Assembly (NCBI GenBank): GCA_963716865.1
Contig: CAVQUF010000004.1
Span: 823,038 to 887,037, forward strand
Reading direction: 5' to 3'
DNA: 64,000 bases
Source of the DNA: AC-32 sp963716865
GTDB lineage: Bacteria; Actinomycetota; Thermoleophilia; Gaiellales; Gaiellaceae
Both the position numbers and the translations under genes were made by a program. This document shows positions 31,840 to 40,907 of the stretch, in pieces (within the stretch, counting starts at the first letter, position 1; the number at the start of each line of letters is the position of its first letter). The notes beneath the pieces were generated by a model. That model saw only the letters and a list, made by a program, of their open reading frames with translations, was not told the DNA's origin and searched no databases.

Positions 31840-33075
31840 GTGCGCAGGTGTTTGCTGCTCGTCCTGCTGGCCCTCGCTGCCGTGACCGCGGCGCCGGCAG
31901 CGGGGAGCGATCTGGTGATGCGCCCGACGTATGCGGTCTATCCCTACGAGCTGGTGACGGAGACGCTGGACGGCGTCGTCACGGCCGAGCTGCCGGTGCC
32001 CGTATCTCCCGCCGAGGTCTCGCCACTTCCTGACGGAGGAGCGGTGTTCGAGGGCGTCGAGCCCGGCCTCGAGGGCATCTGGATCGTCCACCCCGGCTCG
32101 GCGGCGGTCCGGTTGACGACGGGCGCACTCGACGACGAGCCGACCGCGACGCCCGACGGGAGCAACGTCGCGTTCAGGCGGTGGGTCGACGCCACGAAGA
32201 GCTCCGATATCTACCTCGTCAACGGGGACGGCACGGGACTGAAGCGCCTGGCCGACAGTGGAGGTATCGCAGAGCTGGGCACGCCCCAGTTCTCGGCCGA
32301 CGGAAGCACGATCGCGTACACGTGCAGGCCGTCGTCGCTCCTGTGGCCGCCCCCGGCGCCCTGCGGACCACAACTCGACGGAAGCTACTGGACCAACGGC
32401 ATCGTCCTCATGAACGCCGACGGGACGGACAAGCGTCTCATCTTCCGGGCCAACGCATTCTCGAACAGCTGGTCGCCGGACGGTCAGTGGATGGTCACGA
32501 CCGCTGACCGCGTCGTCAGCCTCGGCGGCAACCTGTACAGCGGCATCACGCAGATGTTCGCGATCAGGACAGACGGGAGCGACCTGTTCGCCGACGCGGC
32601 GCAGAAGCGTCTGCTCAAGGTCTCGGACGACCCGAACGCGCTCGTTCCGTTCGGCGGGAGCTTCAGCCCCGACGGCAACCGGATCCTCTTCGGCGCTGCC
32701 GTCCCGGCGGACAACGCAGACCACACGTACATCATCGACCGAGACGGCAGCAACATGCACCAGCTTCCCCTGCTAGAGAACGGCGTGGTGTTCCTGCCTC
32801 CGTTCGGAGGCTCGGGCCCTCCCCCGACGATCGACGCGACGCACATCACGGTGCCGCCGGTGCGTGGCCTGAGCTTCAAGGCGGCCCGCAAACGGCTCCG
32901 TGCGAGGCACCTCGAGATCAACAGGGTGTCGAAGCTCTTCTCGTCGACCGTCCCACGCGGCCGCGTGGTCGCAATCCGCCCGCGCGCGGGCAGGAAGGCT
33001 CACCGCTTTTCCGAGGCCGGCGCCGCGGTGAGGCTCTACGTCAGCCGCGGGCGGCGCCACCGCGCCCACCGCTGA
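31840..33075 (+). CDS. Secreted PD40-type beta-propeller with C-terminal PASTA-like domain
   Basis: A 411-residue protein with a signal peptide (LLLVLLALAAVTAAPAAG). It has TolB/PD40-like blades of the form FSADGSTIAYTC, SNSWSPDGQWMVTT, GSFSPDGNRILFG and IYLVNGDGTGLKRL. The C terminus (VPPVRGLSFKAARKRLRARHL, positions about 340-400) resembles a PASTA domain and ends in a very basic tail. PASTA domains bind peptidoglycan, so the protein may be wall-attached. The GTG start at 31840 is chosen because it begins the signal peptide. No function is known. Confidence 0.75.
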   Translation: MRRCLLLVLLALAAVTAAPAAGSDLVMRPTYAVYPYELVTETLDGVVTAELPVPVSPAEVSPLPDGGAVFEGVEPGLEGIWIVHPGSAAVRLTTGALDDEPTATPDGSNVAFRRWVDATKSSDIYLVNGDGTGLKRLADSGGIAELGTPQFSADGSTIAYTCRPSSLLWPPPAPCGPQLDGSYWTNGIVLMNADGTDKRLIFRANAFSNSWSPDGQWMVTTADRVVSLGGNLYSGITQMFAIRTDGSDLFADAAQKRLLKVSDDPNALVPFGGSFSPDGNRILFGAAVPADNADHTYIIDRDGSNMHQLPLLENGVVFLPPFGGSGPPPTIDATHITVPPVRGLSFKAARKRLRARHLEINRVSKLFSSTVPRGRVVAIRPRAGRKAHRFSEAGAAVRLYVSRGRRHRAHR

Positions 33076-33080
33076 GCCCG

Positions 33081-35312
33081 CTAGGCTCGGGCCGGCTCCG
33101 GCTCTGCCTCGCCCGGCACGTCCTCCTCGGCCACGCGCGCCTCCGCGGAGAGGTTCGGGAGCCACTCGAGCCAGCTCGGGAAGTACCAGTTCCACTTGCC
33201 GAGCAGCTTCATCGTCGACGGCAGCAGCACCGCGCGGACGATCGTCGCGTCGAGCAGGATCGCGACCGCGAGGCCGAAGCCCATCTGCTTCAGGTCGATC
33301 TGCCGCAGGGTCCCGAAGATCGCGAAGACGGCGACCATCACGATCGCCGCGCTCGTGACCGTTCCGGCTGTCGTGACGATCCCGCGCTGAACGGCTTCCT
33401 CGGTCGGCATGCCGCGGTCGACCAGCTCCTTGATCCGGCTGACGATGAAGACGTGGTAGTCCATCGAGAGCCCGAACAGGAGCACGAACAGGAACAACGG
33501 CAGCCACGAGGCGATCCCGCCGTTCGACTTGAAGCCGAGGATGCCCTCGGCCCAGTGGCCCTGGAACGTGAGCACCAGGATCCCATACGCCGCGCCGACT
33601 GAGAGCAGGTTGAGGACGATCGCCTTGATCGGGATCACGATCGAGCGGAACGTCATCAGCAGGAGCAGGAACGCGAGCCCGAGCACGAAGCCGAAGACGA
33701 GCGGCAGGTGCGTCTTCATAAGGTCGTTGAAGTCGCGGTTGCCGGCGGTCTCGCCGCCGACTGCGACGTCGACGCCGGGAACTGCCCCGATCGTCGCCGG
33801 GATGATGTTCTTGCGCAGCTCGCGGAGCGCCGTGTAGGCCGTCGAGCTCCGGCTGTCGGTCGACGCGATCGGCATCGTCACCCGCGCGATCGTGTTGGAC
33901 GAGTTCATGGTCAGGTCGACCGGGAGCGTGATCTTCCCTGTCGCGAGCGCACGCTCACGCATCACCCACAGCGCCTCCTGGGCCTGGGTGGTGTTCAGGT
34001 CGTTGCCCTTGACGACGACGACCATCGGCACCGGCGAGCCCGGGAACGCCTTCTCGACGCGGTCGAACGTCTTCACGATCGGGATCGACGCCGGCAGGTC
34101 GGTGACGCTCGGGAACTTCGTGCTCAGGTGGAAGGCCGGGATGGCAAGCACCACGAGCAGCCCTGCGGACATCAGCATGGACATGAGCGGGAAGCGCAGG
34201 ACCGGGCGCAAGATGGCGCTCCAGACCCGGGAGCCCTGCTCGGAGGCCTCACGGTGCAGGAACGGGATCCGCCCCCGCTCGATGTTGTCGCCCAGCCGGT
34301 GCATCAGCGCAGGGAGCACCGAGAGCGACCCGATGATCGCCACTGCGACGACGATCATCGTTCCAACGCTGATCGACTTGAACGTCGGGTCGCCGGCGAC
34401 CAGCATCCCCGCGATCGCGACGAGGACCGTCGCGCCGGAGATCAGCACGGCCTGACCGGAGGTCATGGACGTGCGTAACAGCGCATCGTGCGGCGACCGG
34501 CCACGGGCGCGTTCCTCCCGCTCGCGTTTGAGATAGAAGAGCGAGTAGTCGACGCCCACCGCCATCCCGACGAGCAGGATCACCGACTGGGTGGCGTCGG
34601 AGGCAGGGATCGCGTGGCTCAGGAGCGCCGAGAGCCCGATCGCTGCGAGGACGCCCGAGAACGCGAGCAGCACCGGGATCCCCGCGGCCACCAGCGAGCC
34701 GAAGGCGAAGAGCAGGATGATCAGCGTGGCAGGGACCGCCAGTTTCTCGGCCCGTTTGAAGTCGTCGCCGAGCGTCTTGTCGAGCGCCTTCCGCGCGCTC
34801 GCGTCGCCGAACTCCTCGACGATGAAGCCCGGGTTCGCCTTCTGGGCCGCGGCAGTCGCGTCGAGAGCGCCCTGGACGTGATCGGGCGCGTCCTCGAGCT
34901 TCCCTTTGATCTCGAAGCGGACGAGCGCCGAGTGCCCGTCCTGCGAGATCTGCCCCTCGCTCTTGGACACGGCGGCGAGCGGCGAGACGATCGCGGTCGC
35001 CTCGGGCACGTGGCGGAGCCGGGCGACGACGTCGTTGATCACGGCCCTGAACTCGGGGTCACGTGCGACCCGGTCGCTCCTCTGGATCAGGACCGACTCC
35101 GAGGCCGGCTGCTTGAAGTCGCCGCTGCCGAGGATCTTCTGCGCCCGCCCCGACTCGCCGTCGCCGGCGTTCGAGTCGAGCAGCTTGTTCGTCCCGATCG
35201 CGGTTCCGAGGAAGACCGCCACGACCACGAAGATCAGCCAACCGAAAAAGGCGGTCTTCCAGTGTGCGGCGCTCCAGCGCCCGGCGCGACCAGCGAGGTT
35301 CGTCCTCTCCAT
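33081..35312 (-). CDS. MMPL/RND family transporter
   Basis: A 743-residue exporter of the MMPL branch of the RND superfamily. There are twelve predicted helices in the pattern 1+5+1+5, large periplasm-type loops after helices 1 and 7, and family motifs including the VGMAVGVDYSLFYLKREREERARG pair (GVDYSLF) in the first half and GLSMDYHVFIVSRIKEL in the second. These carry the proton-relay Asp-Tyr residues. Such proteins export lipids or hydrophobic compounds with the proton gradient. Substrate unknown. It is monocistronic and convergent with the propeller gene, with a four-base gap. Confidence 0.9.
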   Translation of the reverse strand: MERTNLAGRAGRWSAAHWKTAFFGWLIFVVVAVFLGTAIGTNKLLDSNAGDGESGRAQKILGSGDFKQPASESVLIQRSDRVARDPEFRAVINDVVARLRHVPEATAIVSPLAAVSKSEGQISQDGHSALVRFEIKGKLEDAPDHVQGALDATAAAQKANPGFIVEEFGDASARKALDKTLGDDFKRAEKLAVPATLIILLFAFGSLVAAGIPVLLAFSGVLAAIGLSALLSHAIPASDATQSVILLVGMAVGVDYSLFYLKREREERARGRSPHDALLRTSMTSGQAVLISGATVLVAIAGMLVAGDPTFKSISVGTMIVVAVAIIGSLSVLPALMHRLGDNIERGRIPFLHREASEQGSRVWSAILRPVLRFPLMSMLMSAGLLVVLAIPAFHLSTKFPSVTDLPASIPIVKTFDRVEKAFPGSPVPMVVVVKGNDLNTTQAQEALWVMRERALATGKITLPVDLTMNSSNTIARVTMPIASTDSRSSTAYTALRELRKNIIPATIGAVPGVDVAVGGETAGNRDFNDLMKTHLPLVFGFVLGLAFLLLLMTFRSIVIPIKAIVLNLLSVGAAYGILVLTFQGHWAEGILGFKSNGGIASWLPLFLFVLLFGLSMDYHVFIVSRIKELVDRGMPTEEAVQRGIVTTAGTVTSAAIVMVAVFAIFGTLRQIDLKQMGFGLAVAILLDATIVRAVLLPSTMKLLGKWNWYFPSWLEWLPNLSAEARVAEEDVPGEAEPEPARA

Positions 35313-35368
35313 CTGCCAGCTCCCCCGTCGCGTGAACCCTGGAGCGTAACGGCGGTCGCCGCGGCCCG

Positions 35369-35647
35369 CTAGTCGGGTAGGCCGTGCTCGCGCTTGGCCT
35401 CTTCCTCCATGCGCTCGAGCCGCGTGTAGTAGTCGGGGAACTCGTTCAGGTGGGCGAGCGCGATCTTCCCGGTCACGACGGCGTCGTCACCAGTCACGTT
35501 GGTCGTGGCGTCGTGGAGCCCGTGCTCGAGCTCCACGTCCATGCCCATGCGGAACTGCTCGACGTCGAACGGCGCCGTCTCCCAGTCGATCCCGATCTGC
35601 TCGCCGATCTGCCGGGCCTCCTCGGCGGTGAATGTGGCTGTGCTCAT
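35369..35647 (-). CDS. DUF5661 family protein
   Basis: A 92-residue acidic protein beginning MSTATFTAEEARQIGEQIG and including FDVEQFRMGMDVELEHGLHD and HLNEFPDYYTRLERMEEEA, which matches the DUF5661 family as I know it. The function is unknown. It is monocistronic or cotranscribed with the gene just upstream on the same strand. Confidence 0.72.
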   Translation of the reverse strand: MSTATFTAEEARQIGEQIGIDWETAPFDVEQFRMGMDVELEHGLHDATTNVTGDDAVVTGKIALAHLNEFPDYYTRLERMEEEAKREHGLPD

Positions 35648-35667
35648 GGCACGACTCTACGCCTCTC

Positions 35668-36252
35668 TCAGTCGGGACAGGCGCAGACGATGTCGCCCTC
35701 CAGCGAGCCGTCGATCGGGCCGCTTCCGCCCTCGGCCTTCGTCGGGTGGAAACGGAGGCGGTACGTCCCCACCACCTGGCAGCCGACGAGCTGCTTGCGC
35801 TGGGCCTTGCGGATCGTCCCGCAGAAGCGACCTTCCATGAAGCCCTTTGCATTACAGGTCTGACACGGGTCGAAATACGGCCGGCGGTGCGTGCCCGCGT
35901 TCGTGATCCCCGAGATCGTCCCGAACGCGACTGCGCCGCTGCCCTTCCAGACGAACTCGCCCTCGTGGATTCCACGCCGCCTCCCGTCACCACCTTCATA
36001 GGCGCTCACGAGATTGCGGATGCTGAACCAGCCGTCGAGCACCTGAGCCGTTGCCGAGTCGCACTGGTGGTGGACCACCTGCACCTTCAGGAAATGGATG
36101 GTCTTCAGCGTCACGCACTTGAGCTTCGTGCAGCGCTCGGTCTCGTGCTCCAGGGGCGTCAGTACCCCCTTGAGGTTCTTGGACAGCGCGGACAGGCAGA
36201 TGTGGCGCTCGAGCAGTTCGCGACTGCCTTCGCTGCATAGATCGAGTGGCAT
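35668..36252 (-). CDS. Hypothetical protein, Cys-rich
   Basis: A 194-residue protein with no membrane segment. Cysteines occur singly and in a CQTCN pair; other features are LERHICLSALSKNLKGVL, VQVVHHQCDSA, and a C-terminal half rich in Gly with FDPCQTCNAKGFMEGRFCGTI. The spaced cysteines resemble a zinc ribbon in the middle. I do not recognise a family. The ATG at 36252 is preceded by AAAGGAGG. Confidence 0.6.
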   Translation of the reverse strand: MPLDLCSEGSRELLERHICLSALSKNLKGVLTPLEHETERCTKLKCVTLKTIHFLKVQVVHHQCDSATAQVLDGWFSIRNLVSAYEGGDGRRRGIHEGEFVWKGSGAVAFGTISGITNAGTHRRPYFDPCQTCNAKGFMEGRFCGTIRKAQRKQLVGCQVVGTYRLRFHPTKAEGGSGPIDGSLEGDIVCACPD

Positions 36253-36337
36253 CTCGGGCCTCCTTTGACGGCTGAACCGGGCCTCTAACCGCAGGACGTC
36301 GCGCGGGACCCGGATCTTCCAGCGAAGATGGAGCCTC

Positions 36338-37963
36338 ATGGACCGCGAACGCGACGTGATCGTCGTCGGGGGCGGCCACAACGGGCTCGCCTGCGCCGCC
36401 TACCTCGCCAGCGCCGGGCTCGACGTGCTCGTGCTCGAGCAGCGGCCCGCGCTCGGCGGCGCTGCGGTGACCGAGGAGCCGTGGCCCGGCTACCGGATCT
36501 CGACCGCGTCGTACGTCGTCAGCCTGATGCCGCCGCAGATCGTCTCCGACCTTCGTCTGGCCGAGCACGGCTACCGCGTCTCGATCCTCGAGCCGGACTA
36601 CTACGTCCCGTTCCCCGACGGCTCGACCCTGACAATGTGGGGGGACATGGCCCGAACGCAGCGCGAGATCGCGAAGCTCTCGAGCCGCGACGGCGAGGCC
36701 TATCCCGAGTTCGACCGCTACTTCGAGCGCCTGGCCGGGCTGCTGCGCGACCTGCTCTTCGTCGTGCCTCCGAACCTGCGTCTCGGCGATCTCCCGCGCT
36801 GGCTTCGCCTCGGCGCGCAGCTGCGCCACTGGAGGGGCCGGGACGTCGCCGAGCTGCTCCGCCTCTTCACGCTCTCGGCCGCCGACCTGCTCGACGAGTG
36901 GTTCGAGGACGAGCGGGTCAAGGGCGCGCTCGGCACGCAGGCGGTGATCGGCGCCTGGGGCGGGCCGATGACGCCCGGGTCCGCGTACGTGCTGATGCAC
37001 CACTGGATCGGCGAGGTCGACGGCCACTCCGGCGCCTGGGGCTGGGTGCACGGCGGGATGGGCGGCGTGAGCGCGGCGCTCTCCGGGGCCGCGCGGGCGG
37101 CCGGGGCGGAGCTCCGAACCGACGCGCCGGTCAGGCGCGTGGTCGTCCGCAACGGGCGCGCCGTGGGAGTCGAGCTCGCATCGGGCGAGGTGCTCGAGGC
37201 GCACCGAGTCGTCTCGAACGCGCACCCGATCACCACCTACCGCGACCTCATCGGCGAGGACGAGCTCCCGGCCGAGGTCGTGCGCGACATCAGCCGCTTC
37301 CGCACCCGCTCCGGGTCGGTGAAGGTGAACGTCGCGCTCGGCGGGCTCCCGCAGGTCGCCGGCTGGGAGGGCGACGTCCCCGGCGACCCGCACACCGGCC
37401 TGATCGCGGTCTCGCCGTCGATCGAGTACCTCGAGCGGGCATGGGACGACGCGAAGTACGGCCGCGCGTCGACTCACCCGTACGTGGAGACGGTCTTTCC
37501 GACCGTGCTCGAGGACGGTCTCGCCCCGGACGGCAAGCACGTGATGCTCGCGTTCACGCAGTTCGGGCCGTACGAGCTCGCCGAGGGCACCTGGGACGAC
37601 GAGCGCGAGGCGTACGGGAAGCGGGTCATGGAGACCCTCGGCGCCTACCTGCCGGGGATCGAGGAGCTCGTCGAGCACATCGAGGTGCTCGCCCCGCCCG
37701 ACCTCGAGGAGCGGTTCGGCCTCCTCGGCGGCAACATCTTCCAGGGCGAGATGAGCCCCGACCAGCTGTTCTCGCTCCGCCCGATCTTCGGCTACGGCGA
37801 CTACCGGACGCCGGTCTCAGGGCTGTACCTCTGCGGCTCGGGCACGCACCCCGGCGGCGGCGTGATGGCCGTTCCTGGCCGCAACTGCGCCCGCGTCGTG
37901 GCGGGCGACGTGCGGCGCGAGCGCGCTCTCGGACGGATCCGGCGCGCGACGCGTAGCGGGTAG
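36338..37963 (+). CDS. Phytoene dehydrogenase-like FAD oxidoreductase
   Basis: A 541-residue flavoprotein of the CrtI/PDSW family. The FAD motif VVGGGHNGLACAAYLASAGL at the start is followed by LEQRPALGGAAVTEE, and the C-terminal FAD motif GLYLCGSGTHPGGGVMAVPG is intact. Substrates of this group are carotenoids or other isoprenoids, and some are retinol saturases. No carotenoid genes are next to it, so the substrate is open. ATG 36338 is used; no strong ribosome-binding site. Confidence 0.85.
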   Translation: MDRERDVIVVGGGHNGLACAAYLASAGLDVLVLEQRPALGGAAVTEEPWPGYRISTASYVVSLMPPQIVSDLRLAEHGYRVSILEPDYYVPFPDGSTLTMWGDMARTQREIAKLSSRDGEAYPEFDRYFERLAGLLRDLLFVVPPNLRLGDLPRWLRLGAQLRHWRGRDVAELLRLFTLSAADLLDEWFEDERVKGALGTQAVIGAWGGPMTPGSAYVLMHHWIGEVDGHSGAWGWVHGGMGGVSAALSGAARAAGAELRTDAPVRRVVVRNGRAVGVELASGEVLEAHRVVSNAHPITTYRDLIGEDELPAEVVRDISRFRTRSGSVKVNVALGGLPQVAGWEGDVPGDPHTGLIAVSPSIEYLERAWDDAKYGRASTHPYVETVFPTVLEDGLAPDGKHVMLAFTQFGPYELAEGTWDDEREAYGKRVMETLGAYLPGIEELVEHIEVLAPPDLEERFGLLGGNIFQGEMSPDQLFSLRPIFGYGDYRTPVSGLYLCGSGTHPGGGVMAVPGRNCARVVAGDVRRERALGRIRRATRSG

Positions 37964-37993
37964 CGGATGGCGCGCACGCTGACGATCCTCGGG

Positions 37994-38122
37994 CTAGTCG
38001 TCGTGACGGTGCTTCCAGAAGAGCCAGCAGAGCCAGGCAAGAACCACTGCGGGAATCACGATCGACGCCAGGATGACGAGCGCGATCGCCTGATCACCGG
38101 GGGCTGCGATGACGCTCAGCAC
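37994..38122 (-). CDS. Small single-helix membrane protein (42 aa)
   Basis: A short reading frame starting at GTG 38122 encodes 42 residues. After a polar start it has one membrane helix (IALVILASIVIPAVVLAWL) with a CWLFWKHRHDD end. The membrane profile, the His-rich positively charged tail and compact fit between the convergent FAD oxidoreductase gene and the DUF2007 gene argue that it is real. No family recognised. Confidence 0.5.
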   Translation of the reverse strand: MLSVIAAPGDQAIALVILASIVIPAVVLAWLCWLFWKHRHDD

Positions 38123-38181
38123 GGCGGCACGATGTTTCGGTTCTTGCGCGGCTCGTGCAGTCCGCCGCCGGGCGCCCCTGG

Positions 38182-38400
38182 TCAGGCCTCGTCGGTTCGC
38201 TCGGCCAGCACTTGCGAGGCCGCCTTGGCGTCGCTCTCCTCGACGAGCACCTGCGCCCCGCCCGACAATACGAATGGGTAGGCGCCGCCGGCATCGTCTG
38301 CCCTGATCGACGCGGCAATCCCGGCCGACGCGAGCAGGCCCTCGACGACCTCCGCCTCGGTCCGCGTCGCGTATGTGGCTATCGGGATCAACCGGTCCAT
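38182..38400 (-). CDS. DUF2007 family protein
   Basis: A 72-residue protein of the DUF2007 (putative signal-transducing) family: LIPIATYATRTEAEVVEGLL, GIAASIRADDAGG, and VLVEESDAKAASQVL. Members are small domains that occur singly or in membrane-protein fusions. The role is unknown. The gene is at the edge of the accessory region that begins at about 38.4 kb. Confidence 0.78.
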   Translation of the reverse strand: MDRLIPIATYATRTEAEVVEGLLASAGIAASIRADDAGGAYPFVLSGGAQVLVEESDAKAASQVLAERTDEA

Positions 38401-38466
38401 GTCATCCAGATGATCGCAACTGCGGCGTGGGCACGTCGCTACCGCGGCTGTGGCCCTGCGCAGAGG

Positions 38467-39246
38467 CTACGGGGAATTCAGCACGAGCTCGTGCCAGAGC
38501 AGCCGGCCGGACGTTCCGAGCGGCTGCTCCGGGCGATGATCTTGGTTGCCGTCGTAGACCGAGACGTACCGAAACGGCGTCTGGTCGATCGCGTCGGCCC
38601 ATCGTTCGGGCGTCCAGGCCGCCATCCGGTGAACTTCGTCGAAGACTCGGCCTCGGGCCGGTCCGGAGAGGCACTCCATGGTCCCACGCTGTACCTCGAT
38701 TCCGTTCTCGAGGTCGATTTCTTCGACCCGCCAGTTGGTACGAACTCGAACGCCGTCCTTCTCTTGCTCCCAGATCGAGGGCTGGACACCCCGCCACGGA
38801 TCAGTTGGATCGCGCAGTTCCAGCTGGATGAGGTATCGACTCCCGTGACGCAAGTGCCGTGCCATGCATCGCAGGTGGCGAATCGACTGCGCCCGATCCT
38901 GGAGATACGCGAGGGAATCGATTGGACAAACGGCGCCACCGAAAAGACGCCCGAGGTCGAAGTCGGTCATCTCGGCGACCACCGCCGCGCCGGGAAGCCT
39001 TGCATCACGCAGGCTTTCCTGCGCAAGACGAACCATCGCAGGGGACCGATCAATTCCAACCGCTTCGAGACCCCGCCGACCGAAGCCGACGAGAAACCGG
39101 CCAGAGCCGCATGCCGGTTCCAGAACAGGCGCGCAGTCGCCCCCGAGCCGGCCGAGGAGCCACTCGATCTCGTCACTTACGTCCCACGAAAACGCGACGT
39201 CGTAAAGGCGTGCCTCGACCGTGTAGAGCTTGTGCGTGCCCTCCAT
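38467..39246 (-). CDS. Class I SAM-dependent methyltransferase
   Basis: A 259-residue Rossmann methyltransferase: motif I is VLEPACGSGRFLVGFG, motif II GIDRSPAMVRLAQESL, motif IV near MTDFDLGRLFGGAVCPIDSL. The substrate is not predictable. ATG 39246 is preferred; GTGs at 39249 and 39255 are possible. It is the first gene of the accessory region and lies before the first copy of the 27-bp repeat. Confidence 0.82.
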   Translation of the reverse strand: MEGTHKLYTVEARLYDVAFSWDVSDEIEWLLGRLGGDCAPVLEPACGSGRFLVGFGRRGLEAVGIDRSPAMVRLAQESLRDARLPGAAVVAEMTDFDLGRLFGGAVCPIDSLAYLQDRAQSIRHLRCMARHLRHGSRYLIQLELRDPTDPWRGVQPSIWEQEKDGVRVRTNWRVEEIDLENGIEVQRGTMECLSGPARGRVFDEVHRMAAWTPERWADAIDQTPFRYVSVYDGNQDHRPEQPLGTSGRLLWHELVLNSP

Positions 39247-39307
39247 CACGATCACGAAGCTACCGCTCGACGCGATGCGAAGCGAACAAGCGCGAGCATG
39301 TCGGGGT

Positions 39308-39334
39308 GGGCGATCGTTCGGGAATGCCCCCTGA
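39308..39334 (+). repeat. 27-bp cassette-type repeat, copy A
   Basis: Begins GGGCGATCG, core TTCGGGAATG, ends CCCCCTGA. It is one of six aligned 27-bp copies (A-F), all in the same orientation, that lie between genes from 39.3 to 43.05 kb. This copy separates the methyltransferase from the SRPBCC/ArsR pair. Confidence 0.7.
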
Positions 39335-39365
39335 ATCAGGCTTTGGAGTCTGGCTCCAGCCTCAA

Positions 39366-39866
39366 CTACCCAGAGACAGTCGTCTTTTGATCGAGCAGTG
39401 ACCTCAAGTAATCCTCCATTTTGTTGAAACTGTCTTCCTGGCCGTCGGACTTGGTCATGTGGTCACGGCCAGCCTTGTCGCGGAAAGCCAGCTTCATCGT
39501 CAGCTTCGTCACCCCGTCCGTTTCGTGCAGATCCACGGACTCGACGGCGTCCGCATCTGGCCACCCTTCAAACAGCCACGTCGCGACGGTCCGGGTCGAC
39601 GGCTCGACCTCCAAGTAGGTTCCCCGAAACGCGCACTCGGTTCCGTCTTCGGTCACGAAGACGATGTAGTAGTTCCCTCCGACGCGCAGGTCGATCGAGC
39701 ACTCCGTCACCTCACACGCAAATGGAGCGAACCATTTGGTCACATGCTCCGGCTTCGTCAATACGTCGAAGACGAGTGCGATCGGAGCGTCGAACTCTCG
39801 AGTGGTGACGATCTCGAGATCGGTCGGGAATTCGATGACTGCCGATCCATGCCGATTAGGTGTCAC
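39366..39866 (-). CDS. SRPBCC/AHSA1-type protein
   Basis: A 166-residue protein of the START-like AHSA1 group: VTTREFDAPIALVFDVLTKPEHVTKWFAPF, split here as TREFDAPIALVFDV and PEHVTKWFAPF, then LRVGGNYYIVF and the C-terminal helix GQEDSFNKMEDYLRSLL. These proteins bind hydrophobic ligands in a helix-grip fold. The GTG start overlaps the ArsR stop (GTGA), so it is cotranscribed with that regulator. ArsR-SRPBCC pairs of this kind are common in actinobacteria; the repressor probably controls the pair. Confidence 0.85.
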   Translation of the reverse strand: MTPNRHGSAVIEFPTDLEIVTTREFDAPIALVFDVLTKPEHVTKWFAPFACEVTECSIDLRVGGNYYIVFVTEDGTECAFRGTYLEVEPSTRTVATWLFEGWPDADAVESVDLHETDGVTKLTMKLAFRDKAGRDHMTKSDGQEDSFNKMEDYLRSLLDQKTTVSG

Positions 39867-40204
39867 TGCGGCTCTCCTTGTTGTTGAAGTTCTTTGAGGT
39901 AGTCGTCCATCCGATCCAGTCGGTCATTCCACGCCTGCTCGTACTTGGCCAACCAGTCGTGAAACGGCTGCAGGCGCGCGGGTTCGAGGCGGTACAGGCG
40001 ACGACGCCCCTCCGCTCGGGAGCTGACGAGTCCCACCTCACTGAGCACCCGTAGGTGTTTTGAGACCTGAGGCTGGGACAGCGCGAGGTCGTTCACGATC
40101 GCCCCGACCGCCTTCTCGCCTCCGATCAGCGTGTCCAGGATTTCGCGACGGTGCGCCTCGCCAATTGCATTGAAGACGTCCGACGTCGTGGAAGAGCGGG
40201 CCAC
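39863..40204 (-). CDS. ArsR-family transcriptional regulator
   Basis: A 113-residue winged-helix regulator: FNAIGEAHRREILDTLIG, AIVNDLALSQPQVSKHLRVL (recognition helix), and LVSSRAEGRRRLYRLEP. The typical metal-binding ELCVCDL motif is absent, so it is not a metal sensor. GTG 40204 is chosen because a promoter with TTGACA, 16-bp spacer and TATGAT ends exactly six bases before it, which implies a leaderless mRNA; an upstream in-frame ATG at 40231 lies within this promoter. It is cotranscribed with the SRPBCC gene. Confidence 0.85.
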   Translation of the reverse strand: MARSSTTSDVFNAIGEAHRREILDTLIGGEKAVGAIVNDLALSQPQVSKHLRVLSEVGLVSSRAEGRRRLYRLEPARLQPFHDWLAKYEQAWNDRLDRMDDYLKELQQQGEPQ

Positions 40205-40210
40205 GGCAGC

Positions 40211-40238
40211 ATCATATTCCGACATCGGCATGTGTCAA
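40211..40238 (-). promoter_or_regulatory. Leaderless promoter of the ArsR-SRPBCC operon
   Basis: On the minus strand: TTGACA (40238-40233), 16-bp spacer, TATGAT (40216-40211), then six bases to the GTG start. Close to the sigma-70 consensus. Confidence 0.75.
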
Positions 40239-40291
40239 GTGGCTCATGGGCCTGCACGCCGACATCGGCTGCGGCGCGAAGACGCTCCGCT

Positions 40292-40318
40292 GGGCCAGCG
40301 TTCGGGAATGTTCCCTGA
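40292..40318 (+). repeat. 27-bp cassette-type repeat, copy B
   Basis: Begins GGGCCAGCG, core TTCGGGAATG, ends TTCCCTGA. Between the ArsR gene and the small membrane-protein gene at 40365. Confidence 0.7.
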
Positions 40319-40364
40319 CGGTTCTGGCCCTCCTACCTCAGCACTCCAGGCAGAGGAGCGGTTC

Positions 40365-40643
40365 TCAGACCGCGTACAGGACGAGAATGGCGACTGTCGC
40401 CAGGATGATCGCAGCGATGAACACGATCTCACTTGTACGATCGCGAAGGCCGCTCACCAGGTACGTGATGAAGATCCACATCGGGGCGAGTTGGCTAAAA
40501 AAGTCCAGCTTCACATCGATCACGTTCTTCGCGATGACGGCCTCGACGAGAAGGCAGGCGGCCGCAACGAGCGAAACCATGACCAGCGGGTCGCGGATCT
40601 GCCGCCACGACACGCCGCCATGCGGGAAATTGAGCGCACGCAT
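40365..40643 (-). CDS. Small membrane protein, cassette-like
   Basis: A 92-residue protein with about three hydrophobic segments (LVMVSLVAAACLLVEAVIA; LAPMWIFITYLVSGL; IVFIAAIILATVAILVLYAV). ATG 40643 follows GGAAGGAGG eight bases upstream, so the start is well supported. No family recognised. It is flanked on both sides by copies B and C of the 27-bp repeat. Confidence 0.65.
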   Translation of the reverse strand: MRALNFPHGGVSWRQIRDPLVMVSLVAAACLLVEAVIAKNVIDVKLDFFSQLAPMWIFITYLVSGLRDRTSEIVFIAAIILATVAILVLYAV

Positions 40644-40799
40644 AACGCACACCTCCTTCCGGGTTGCTTCCCCTGGAAACTTGATACTTGATCATCCATC
40701 CCTGCGTTGCGCTGCACATCCGCGCCGCCACTGAACCCGCTTGCCCGGAACTACCGAACTCCCGCTGCCAGTAGGTGGCTAGGGCGAGAACGCCAGGCT

Positions 40800-40826
40800 G
40801 CGCCAGTGTTCGCGAAGGCACTCCGA
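40800..40826 (+). repeat. 27-bp cassette-type repeat, copy C
   Basis: Begins GCGCCAGTG, core TTCGCGAAGG, ends CACTCCGA; a diverged copy, aligned without gaps to the others. Between two membrane-protein genes. Confidence 0.55.
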
Positions 40827-40907
40827 TGGCTGCCTCACAGTCACCCGCGCGCGGGCGCTTCAGCAAGTGCGAGATCCTACGGATGCGCCGGCCGGAGCGT
40901 GCCGACG

